Positions 26,608 through 33,377 of a stretch of DNA of 64,000 nucleotides are shown in pieces; within the stretch, counting starts at the first letter, position 1; every line of letters starts with the position of its first letter. The stretch comes from Amarolinea aalborgensis. GTDB taxonomy: Bacteria > Chloroflexota > Anaerolineae > SSC4 > Amarolineaceae. A program made the translations under genes and the position numbers. The DNA is taken from the NCBI RefSeq assembly GCF_900491745.1, contig NZ_UETR01000004.1, forward strand, positions 1 through 64,000, written 5' to 3'. Under the pieces are notes generated by a model. The model had not been told where the DNA came from. It did no database searches and saw only the letters and a list, made by a program, of their open reading frames with translations.

Positions 26608-29600
26608 AACCGAACCCATTTACCAATAACCGTTACCTGCAAGCCGTGCGCGACCACATCGTGGTTTTCGATGGCGCTATGGGCACCAATATCCAGAAGC
26701 TCGAGCCGACGGCCGCGGACTACGGCGGCGAGAAGCTGTGGGGCAACAACGATTACCTGGTCATCAGCCAACCCTCGATGATCGAAACCATTCACGCCGA
26801 CTTCCTGGAAGCCGGCGCGGAGGTGATCGAAACCTGCACCTTCCGCAGCAACCGCCTGACGATGCGCGAGTACGGGCTGCAAGATCGCATCCTGGAGATC
26901 AATCGCGCCGCCGCCAGCCTGGCCCGGCGCACGGCTGATCGTTTCGCGGACGCCACCGGCATGCCGCGCTTCGTCGCCGGCTCCATGGGGCCGACCGGCT
27001 ACCTGCCCAGCGCGTCCGATCCCACCCTGAGCAACATCACCTTCGAGGAACTGGCGGCGGTCTTTGGCGAGCAGGCGCGGGGCCTGGTGGAGGGCGGCGT
27101 GGATGTGCTGCTGCTGGAAACGCAGCAGGACATCCTGGAGGTCAAGGCGGCCGTGGCCGGCATCTATCGCTATTTCCGCCAGGCGGGCGTGCGCGTGCCG
27201 CTGCAGGTGCAGGTGACGCTGGATGTGACCGGGCGCATGCTGCTGGGCACCGACATTGCTGCGGTGCTGACGATTCTGCGCTATCTGCCGATTGATGTCA
27301 TCGGCCTCAACTGCTCGACTGGCCCCGACTACATGCGCGAGCCGGTGCGCTACCTGACTGCCAATTGCAACCTGCCGATTTCGGTCATCCCTAACGCCGG
27401 GCTGCCGCTCAACGTGGATGGCAAGGCGGTTTACCCCATGGACCCGCGGCCGCTGGCCAGCACGCTGCTTGAGTTTGTGCGTGACCTGGGCGTCAACGTC
27501 GTCGGCGGCTGCTGCGGCACCACGCCCGAACATATCCGCCAGATCGTCGAGCAGGTGCGGCCGTTTCGGCAGCGCGGCCCTGGCCTGGCGCGCATCGCGG
27601 CGACGACAGCCTTTCCGGCCCTGGTGGCCTCGGCCATGCGCGCCACCGGTTTGGTGCAGGAACCCGCGCCCCACCTGATCGGCGAGCGCATCAACACACA
27701 GGGCAGCAAGATTGTCAAGAAGCTGCTGCTGGCCGATGACTATGACGGCCTGCTGCAGATTGCGCGCGACCAGATCGAGGGCGGCGCGCACACCCTGGAT
27801 GTGTGCGTGGCGCTGACCGAGCGCGCCGACGAGCCGGAAATGATGCGCCGCACCGTGCGCCTGCTGTCGCAGTCGGTGGATGCGCCCCTGGTGATTGACT
27901 CGACCGAAGCGGACGTGCTCAGAGTGGCGTTGGAAAACATCCCTGGCCGGCCAATCATCAACTCGATCAACCTGGAAAATGGGCGCAAACGCTGCGACGC
28001 AGTCCTGCCGCTGGCGGCGGAACATGGCGCAGCCGTTGTCGCGCTGACCATTGACCCGATCGGCATGGCGAAGACGGCGGCGCGCAAGCTCGAAGTGGCC
28101 CAAGCTATCTACGAGATTGCCGTCAACGAGTATGGCCTGCCGCCGGACGCGTTGATCTACGATGCGCTGACCTTCACGCTGGCCACGGGCGATCCCGAAT
28201 TTGCCAACAGCGCCGTGGAGACGCTGGAAGGAATTCGCCTCATCAAGCGCCATCTGCCGGGCGTGCTCTGCTCATTGGGCGTCAGCAACCTCTCCTTTGG
28301 CCTGGCCTTGCCCACGCGCGGGCCGCTCAACAGCGTCTTCCTCTGGCATGCCGTGCAGGCCGGACTCGATATGGCGATCATCAACCCCAAGCATACGCTG
28401 CCCTACGCCGAAATTCCGGCCGCGATGCGTGAGCTGTGCGAGGACTTGATCTTCAACCGCCGGCCCGATGCCCTGGCGCGCTACATTCAGTATTTCGAAG
28501 AGCATGGCGGAGCCGTGGGCGAGCGCAAGGCCGAAGTAGACCCGACCGAGGGCATGAGTGTGGAGGAGAAGCTGCATTGGCAGATCGTCCATCGCCAGAA
28601 GGAAGGCGTGGAGGACCTGGTCAGCGCCGCGATCGCCGCGCACGATCCGGTATGGGTGCTGAACCATGTCTTGCTGCCCGCCATGAAAGAGGTCGGCGAT
28701 AAGTTCGGCGCTGGTGAGTTGATCCTGCCCTACGTACTGCAGTCAGCCGAGGTGATGAAGAAAGCCGTGGCGCGCCTGGAGACCTACCTGGAACGCGCCG
28801 AAGGCGTGACCAAGGGCAAGGTGGTGCTGGCAACGGTCTATGGCGATGTGCATGACATCGGCAAGAACCTGGTCAATACCATTCTGACCAACAACGGCTT
28901 CACCGTGTTCGACCTGGGCAAGCAGGTGCCAGCCAATGTCATCATTGACAAGGCCGTGGAGGTCCACGCGGACGCCATTGGCCTCAGCGCCCTGCTGGTC
29001 AGCACCTCCAAGCAGATGCCGCTGATCGTGCAAGAGCTGCACACGCGCGGACTGGACTTCCCGGTGCTGGTGGGCGGCGCGGCCATCAACCGCCGCTTTG
29101 GCCGGCGCATTCTGTTTGTCAAAGATGGCGAGGGCGCGCAGGCGCCCTATGCGCCCGGTGTTTTCTACTGCAAGGACGCGTTCGAGGGGCTGGACACCGT
29201 GGAAGCTCTGCTTTCCGCGCAGCGCGCCGATCTGGTGCAGCGCAATCGAGAGGAAGGACTGGCCGAGCTGCAGCGCCCCGTGGAAACAGCCGCGCCCAGT
29301 AGCCGTACTCGTTCCAATACGCCGCTTCTGGCCCAGGGTGACATCCCGACGCCGCCTTTCTGGGGCGTCAGCGTCATTCGCTCCATTCCACCGATCCAGG
29401 TTTTTCCCTTCCTGGACAAGGACGAGCTGTATCGTCTATCCTGGGGCGCCAAAAATGCGCACGGCGCGGCCTGGGAAACGCTGCGCGCCCAGTTCGATGC
29501 CCGCCTGGCCAGCATGACCGCAGAAGCCCAAAAGAGCGGCTGGCTGCAGCCGCAGGCGGTTTACGGTTACTTCCCTTGCCAGGGCGATGGCAACGATCTG

Positions 29601-30143
29601 CTGATCTATGACCCGGCTGGCATGAGAGACGGGGTTATGCCTGCTGACCTGCCCGTTGTCGGACGCTTTAGTTTTCCGCGCCAGGATGGCGAGGATCACC
29701 TGTGCATCGCCGACTACTTCGCCCCGCGCGAAGCCAGCGTGCTCGACGTGGTGGCGCTGCAGGTCGTGACGGTGGGCGCAGGCGCTACGCAGCGCTTCGA
29801 GGAACTGCAGGCCGCCGGCGACTACAGCGAAGCCTACTTCATGCATGGTCTGGCCGTGCAGACGGCTGAAGCCACCGCGTCCTGGCTGCACAACCGCGTG
29901 CACAAGGAACTTGGCCGCGGCCCGCGCGGTAAGCGCTACTCTTGGGGCTACGGCGCTTGCCCTGAGCTGAACGATCATGCCACGGTTTTTGACCTGCTGC
30001 CAGCTGCGCAAGAACTGGGCATGAGCCTGACCCCCGCGTTTCAACTGGTGCCAGAGCAGAGCACGGCCGCGATCATCGTGCATCATCCGGCCGCGAAATA
30101 CTATGCCATCGGCGGCAGTCGGGTGGAGCAGCTGCTGCGCTAG
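26604..30143 (+). CDS. metH: cobalamin-dependent methionine synthase
   Basis: Transfers a methyl group from methyltetrahydrofolate to homocysteine through methylcobalamin. It has 1179 residues with all modules in order. The homocysteine domain carries the zinc ligands G-L-N-C-S (near 236) and G-G-C-C-G-T (near 302). The pterin domain includes I-G-E-R-I-N (near 355). The B12 cap and B12-binding domain carry D-V-H-D-I-G-K-N (near 748). The C-terminal reactivation domain contains R-G-K-R-Y-S-W-G-Y-G-A-C-P (near 1112). The start is a TTG overlapping the previous stop, chosen because AGGAGG is eight to nine bases before it and the sequence is homologous from there. Confidence 0.96.
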   Translation: MKPNPFTNNRYLQAVRDHIVVFDGAMGTNIQKLEPTAADYGGEKLWGNNDYLVISQPSMIETIHADFLEAGAEVIETCTFRSNRLTMREYGLQDRILEINRAAASLARRTADRFADATGMPRFVAGSMGPTGYLPSASDPTLSNITFEELAAVFGEQARGLVEGGVDVLLLETQQDILEVKAAVAGIYRYFRQAGVRVPLQVQVTLDVTGRMLLGTDIAAVLTILRYLPIDVIGLNCSTGPDYMREPVRYLTANCNLPISVIPNAGLPLNVDGKAVYPMDPRPLASTLLEFVRDLGVNVVGGCCGTTPEHIRQIVEQVRPFRQRGPGLARIAATTAFPALVASAMRATGLVQEPAPHLIGERINTQGSKIVKKLLLADDYDGLLQIARDQIEGGAHTLDVCVALTERADEPEMMRRTVRLLSQSVDAPLVIDSTEADVLRVALENIPGRPIINSINLENGRKRCDAVLPLAAEHGAAVVALTIDPIGMAKTAARKLEVAQAIYEIAVNEYGLPPDALIYDALTFTLATGDPEFANSAVETLEGIRLIKRHLPGVLCSLGVSNLSFGLALPTRGPLNSVFLWHAVQAGLDMAIINPKHTLPYAEIPAAMRELCEDLIFNRRPDALARYIQYFEEHGGAVGERKAEVDPTEGMSVEEKLHWQIVHRQKEGVEDLVSAAIAAHDPVWVLNHVLLPAMKEVGDKFGAGELILPYVLQSAEVMKKAVARLETYLERAEGVTKGKVVLATVYGDVHDIGKNLVNTILTNNGFTVFDLGKQVPANVIIDKAVEVHADAIGLSALLVSTSKQMPLIVQELHTRGLDFPVLVGGAAINRRFGRRILFVKDGEGAQAPYAPGVFYCKDAFEGLDTVEALLSAQRADLVQRNREEGLAELQRPVETAAPSSRTRSNTPLLAQGDIPTPPFWGVSVIRSIPPIQVFPFLDKDELYRLSWGAKNAHGAAWETLRAQFDARLASMTAEAQKSGWLQPQAVYGYFPCQGDGNDLLIYDPAGMRDGVMPADLPVVGRFSFPRQDGEDHLCIADYFAPREASVLDVVALQVVTVGAGATQRFEELQAAGDYSEAYFMHGLAVQTAEATASWLHNRVHKELGRGPRGKRYSWGYGACPELNDHATVFDLLPAAQELGMSLTPAFQLVPEQSTAAIIVHHPAAKYYAIGGSRVEQLLR

Positions 30144-30147
30144 AATT

Positions 30148-30170
30148 ATTCTAATGATTTTCATAAGAAT
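30148..30170 (+). promoter_or_regulatory. inverted repeat, probable operator
   Basis: ATTCTAATGA (30148-30157) and TCATAAGAAT (30161-30170) form a near-perfect palindrome with one mismatch and a three-base centre. Its right end overlaps the -35 box of the promoter at 30170. The core A-A-T-G-A-T-T-T-T-C-A-T resembles Fur-type boxes. Likely an autoregulatory site for the Fe-S-type regulator encoded next. Confidence 0.55.
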
Positions 30171-30199
30171 TGACAAGCGCCTATCCCTTGTGCTACAAT
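30170..30199 (+). promoter_or_regulatory. predicted sigma-70 promoter of the regulator-moaA operon
   Basis: TTGACA (30170-30175) and TACAAT (30194-30199) are separated by 18 bases, about 45 bases before the GTG at 30252 and 27 bases after the metH stop. Confidence 0.7.
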
Positions 30200-30251
30200 C
30201 ATTACGCTTGAGTTGTGCTGCAAGCGCGGTTGTGAGCAAAGGGGTCAAGAC

Positions 30252-30923
30252 GTGCAAGCCACCCGTCGCCGTATCCTCGAAATTCTAAAAATTGACAATA
30301 AAGCGACGGTCATGGACCTGGCGGAGGCTCTTGACATGGCGCCGGTTTCGGTGCGCCATCACCTGGACATTTTGCAGGGACAGGATCTGGTTACGTCTCA
30401 AGTGCAGCACAAGCGCACGGTTGGCCGACCAGAGCAGGTTTATCTGCTGACCGAGACGGCGAACGATTTTTTCCCGCAGAACTTCCGCGTCTTGGCAGGC
30501 GACGTGCTGAACGAAGTCAAGCGTTTGCTGCCAGCCGCGGAAGTAACAGGCATCGTTCAACGCCTGGCCGATCGCACGTTGGCAGAAGCGCCAGTTCCGC
30601 GGCGCGGCCAGTCCGTGGATGAACGCCTGGCGGAGGTGACCACGTTCCTCAGCGAGAAAGGGTACCTGGCGCAGTGGGAACGCCACAACGGTCATCAACT
30701 GCTGCTGCACACGTGCAATTGCCCTTACGCGGGGCTGGCGGCCGAACATCCTGAATTGTGCCAGATGGACATGGTCCTGGTTTCTGAGTTGATGGCTGGT
30801 CTGGGACCAACCCCGCCCCGCTGCCTGGGACGCCTGGCGACGGGCAACAGCCGCTGTTCGTACGTGTTTGAATTGAATCACGCCGAGCTGCATGATGGAG
30901 AGCCAGCGGGGGATCAAGGATGA
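30252..30923 (+). CDS. SufR-like Fe-S cluster-sensing transcriptional regulator
   Basis: A 223-residue protein from the GTG at 30252, which has AGGGG about seven bases upstream; a TTG at 30213 would give an unlikely Cys-rich leader. Residues 1-65 are a winged helix (R-R-R-I-L-E-I-L-K, S-V-R-H-H-L-D-I-L, G-R-P-E-Q-V-Y). The C-terminal half has Cys155, Cys157, Cys170, Cys191 and Cys202; the C-x12-C from 157 to 170 matches the SufR cluster-binding pattern. SufR represses Fe-S assembly genes when clusters are plentiful. Here it precedes moaA, an A-type carrier and nfu, consistent with that role. Its stop overlaps the moaA start. Confidence 0.78.
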   Translation: MQATRRRILEILKIDNKATVMDLAEALDMAPVSVRHHLDILQGQDLVTSQVQHKRTVGRPEQVYLLTETANDFFPQNFRVLAGDVLNEVKRLLPAAEVTGIVQRLADRTLAEAPVPRRGQSVDERLAEVTTFLSEKGYLAQWERHNGHQLLLHTCNCPYAGLAAEHPELCQMDMVLVSELMAGLGPTPPRCLGRLATGNSRCSYVFELNHAELHDGEPAGDQG

Positions 30924-31954
30924 GCGCCGCACGCATCACACTACAGATGGTGACGCCTGCGCCGACAGATGGCGGCATGCACGATGCCTTTGGCAGACGT
31001 ATTGATTATTTGCGCATCTCCTTGACCGATGCCTGCAACCTGCGCTGCGTCTACTGCATGCCGGAAGAGATGCAGTTCCTGCCGCGCGCCGAACTCTTGC
31101 AGGACGATGAAGTGCTCTTCATTGTGCAGGCTGCGGCGCAGCTGGGCGTCCGCAAGATTCGCTTGACGGGCGGCGAGCCAACGGTGCGCAAGAACATCGT
31201 TGAGCTGGTGCGGCGCATCAAACAGGTGCCGGGCATTGAGGAACTGGCGATGACCACCAACGGCGTGCTGTTGGCGGACCTGGCTCAGCCCTTGGCGGCT
31301 GCGGGTCTAGATCGGGTCAACGTCAGCGTAGACACGCTCGACGCGGCCAGTTTCAAGCGCATTACACGTTGGGGTTCGTTGCGTGACGTCTGGTCAGGCG
31401 TCGAAGCGGCCGAGGCCGCGGGCCTGAAGCCGATCAAGCTCAACTGCGTGGTGACGCGCGGCTACAACGATCAGCAAGTGGCCGACTTGGCTCGCCTGAC
31501 CTTCGATCACCCGTGGGAAGTCCGCTTCATTGAACTGATGCCGTTTGGCGAAGTGGCGAACTTTGCACACAATGCCGTGGTGCCGTATCAGGAAACCATG
31601 GCGCGGGTGGAGGAAGCGCTGGGGCCGCTGAGCGTCGTGCCTGGCTACGATGGGCATGACCCGTCGCGACCGTATCGCCTGGCGGGCGCTCAAGGTACGC
31701 TGGGTTTCATTAGCTCGGTGACGCAGCCGTTTTGCGCCGGCTGCGGCCGTGTGCGGGTGACGGCAGATGGTAAGCTGCGTCTCTGTCTTCTGCGAGACAA
31801 TGAAGTAGACTTGCTCACGCCGCTGCGTCGGGGCTGCTCATTGGATCAACTCAAGGCGCTGTTGCGCGCGGCTGTCTGGGGTAAGCCCTGGGGGCATGGC
31901 CTCGCCAATGATGTGGTGCCTGAGATTCGCGTCATGTCGCAAATCGGCGGCTGA
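30920..31954 (+). CDS. moaA: GTP 3',8-cyclase MoaA
   Basis: Radical SAM enzyme that makes the first intermediate of molybdenum cofactor. The SAM cluster motif is C-N-L-R-C-V-Y-C (Cys39, Cys43, Cys46), followed by L-T-G-G-E-P-T; the second cluster is bound by C-A-G-C-G-R-V-R and a later Cys in L-R-L-C-L. It has 344 residues and ends with the Gly-Gly pair needed in MoaA. The ATG overlaps the previous stop (ATGA, 30920-30923); an internal Met20 is an alternative start with better family agreement. No other moa genes are nearby; its placement with Fe-S genes suggests regulation by cluster supply. Confidence 0.93.
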   Translation: MSAARITLQMVTPAPTDGGMHDAFGRRIDYLRISLTDACNLRCVYCMPEEMQFLPRAELLQDDEVLFIVQAAAQLGVRKIRLTGGEPTVRKNIVELVRRIKQVPGIEELAMTTNGVLLADLAQPLAAAGLDRVNVSVDTLDAASFKRITRWGSLRDVWSGVEAAEAAGLKPIKLNCVVTRGYNDQQVADLARLTFDHPWEVRFIELMPFGEVANFAHNAVVPYQETMARVEEALGPLSVVPGYDGHDPSRPYRLAGAQGTLGFISSVTQPFCAGCGRVRVTADGKLRLCLLRDNEVDLLTPLRRGCSLDQLKALLRAAVWGKPWGHGLANDVVPEIRVMSQIGG

Positions 31955-32024
31955 ACAAACGATACGTGCAAGTGCAAATTTACATAGAGAGTTGTTGTCT
32001 ATCATTTCTTAAGGGAGGATGTTC

Positions 32025-32399
32025 ATGATTACGTTGACACAAACGGCTGCGAGCAAGCTGCAAGATGTGCTGCACAGCAAAGGCTACAGTGAGGCCACGC
32101 ACGGTTTGCGCGTCTTCGTGCAGGGCGGCGGTTGCGGCGGCATGCAGTACGGCATGACCTTCGAAGGCAATCCGCGTGAGGTAGATGAAGTGTACGAGAA
32201 CTACGGTATCAAGGTTTTTGTTGATCCGACCAGCCTCTTCTACATCAACGGCGCGCAAATTGACTTTGTTGAAAACCTGATGGGCGGCGGTTTTCATATT
32301 GAAAACCCGAACGCGGTGTCAAGCTGCGGCTGCGGAAGCTCATTCCGCACGGCGCAGACGCACAGCGGCGAAGAGCCGGCCTCTTGCAGCCATAACTAA
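32025..32399 (+). CDS. A-type iron-sulfur carrier (IscA/ErpA-like)
   Basis: A 124-residue HesB-like protein started at the ATG at 32025, seven bases after GGAGG; the ATG at 32019 is too close to that site. It has the usual T-Q-T-A-A-S-K-L N-terminus, G-G-G-C-G-G-M-Q-Y in the middle and the C-terminal S-C-G-C-G-S-S-F cluster-binding Cys pair. It extends about 15 residues beyond the motif with one more Cys. It delivers Fe-S clusters to target apoproteins, plausibly including MoaA and the radical SAM proteins further on. Confidence 0.88.
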   Translation: MITLTQTAASKLQDVLHSKGYSEATHGLRVFVQGGGCGGMQYGMTFEGNPREVDEVYENYGIKVFVDPTSLFYINGAQIDFVENLMGGGFHIENPNAVSSCGCGSSFRTAQTHSGEEPASCSHN

Positions 32400-32420
32400 T
32401 TACAGGCGTAGGCCGCTTAG

Positions 32421-32491
32421 CGAAGGACGGAAGATGAATTCCGGTCGGCTCGTCATGGCCGCTCGACATTCAGCTTGCGTCCTTCGTTTTT
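32421..32491 (+). terminator. terminator-like inverted repeat with a long loop
   Basis: CGAAGGACG (32421-32429) can pair with CGTCCTTCG (32478-32486), which is followed by TTTTT. The 48-base loop is long for a simple terminator, so attenuation or an alternative fold is possible. It lies between the A-type carrier and the DUF2203 gene. Confidence 0.4.
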
Positions 32492-32528
32492 GTGCGCCGG
32501 CCCTCTCTTTCTGTCGTGGATCACACTG

Positions 32529-32909
32529 ATGACTCGATTGTTTACGCTTGATGAGGCGAACGCGCAACTACCGCGTGTGCAGGCCTTGTTGACCGAGCTG
32601 CAGGAGGCGCGGCGGATCATCTTGACCGCGCGCCCCGACCTGGAGCCTGTGCTGCGCAAAGCCGGGACCAACGGCGGCAGCCGTCGCGCCGGGGAGATGC
32701 TCGCCGAGTTTACGCGGGTTGAGCTGGCCCTGGCCGGACTGCGCGCCATCGGCTGTGTGGTCAAAGATGTAGACCCCGGCCTGATTGACTTCTTGCATCG
32801 TTTCCCCGACGGCCGTGAGGTCTATCTCTGCTGGCGCCAGGGCGAGGAACGGATTGAGTTCTGGCACGAGGTGCAGGCCGGTTTTGCTGGCCGCCGCCGA
32901 CTGGTCTAG
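32529..32909 (+). CDS. DUF2203 family protein
   Basis: A 126-residue protein starting M-T-R-L-F-T-L-D-E-A-N, the standard opening of DUF2203. It is helical for about 80 residues, then has a beta end with V-K-D-V-D-P-G-L-I-D-F and V-Y-L-C-W-R-Q-G-E-E-R-I-E-F-W-H, the conserved signature. No enzymatic motif is known to me. It sits in a run of Fe-S maturation genes, as many family members do, but the role is unknown. Confidence 0.8.
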   Translation: MTRLFTLDEANAQLPRVQALLTELQEARRIILTARPDLEPVLRKAGTNGGSRRAGEMLAEFTRVELALAGLRAIGCVVKDVDPGLIDFLHRFPDGREVYLCWRQGEERIEFWHEVQAGFAGRRRLV

Positions 32910-32971
32910 AGATTTCTGCTTCTCAGCCCACCCACCTGCGCCCTGCGGCCAGAGAGGAACGTATTCGCCCA

Positions 32972-33256
32972 ATGACGAATGGAAAAGTCAACATAGACGC
33001 TGCCAACGACGCTGCGACGTCGCCCTCCGTCTGGCAGCGCGCCGAGGCCGTCCTGGACAAATTCCGCCCCACGTTGAACATGGATGGCGGCGATGTTGTC
33101 CTGTTGGATATCCAGGACAGCGTCGCCTATGTGGAGATGCGCGGCGCGTGCGTGGATTGTCAGCTCTCCCAACTCACCATGAAAATTGGGATTCGCCGCA
33201 TCATGCGCCAGGATGTCCCGGAGATCAGCGACGTCAAGGCGACTTTCATCAACTGA
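32972..33256 (+). CDS. NifU C-terminal-domain (Nfu) Fe-S scaffold
   Basis: A 94-residue single-domain Nfu protein. R-P-T-L-N-M-D-G-G-D-V-V-L-L starts the fold and the cluster ligands are C-V-D-C in R-G-A-C-V-D-C-Q-L-S. It carries or delivers [4Fe-4S] clusters. The first 20 residues are non-conserved. It completes the group of SufR-like regulator, A-type carrier and Nfu, and is followed by the structured RNA at 33266. Confidence 0.9.
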   Translation: MTNGKVNIDAANDAATSPSVWQRAEAVLDKFRPTLNMDGGDVVLLDIQDSVAYVEMRGACVDCQLSQLTMKIGIRRIMRQDVPEISDVKATFIN

Positions 33257-33265
33257 GATTAGTCG

Positions 33266-33354
33266 AACCCTGCGTAGATGCGGTATCATACCGCTGACGG
33301 CTCGTTGGCGCGCACCCCGGCCAGCGCGCCAGTCAATCGTGCGCAGGGTTTTTT
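33266..33354 (+). ncRNA. three-way-junction RNA element with terminal T-run before rtcB
   Basis: An outer 9-bp stem, AACCCTGCG (33266-33274) with CGCAGGGTT (33342-33350), encloses two hairpins. One is the perfect palindrome GCGGTAT-C-ATACCGC (33280-33294). The other is TGGCGCGC (33306-33313) with GCGCGCCA (33324-33331), extended by TGAC/GTCA outside a one-sided bulge. The outer stem ends in TTTTTT (33349-33354). It could be an elaborate terminator of the Fe-S operon or a regulatory leader of rtcB, whose start is 24 bases on. No known class recognised. Confidence 0.5.
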
Positions 33355-33377
33355 GTTGCCTGGCTGGAGGTGAACTC

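Noticed and set aside
26535..28253. Long minus-strand open frame opposite metH
   Set aside because: Lies across the conserved zinc and pterin domains of MetH; composition is typical of an antisense shadow.
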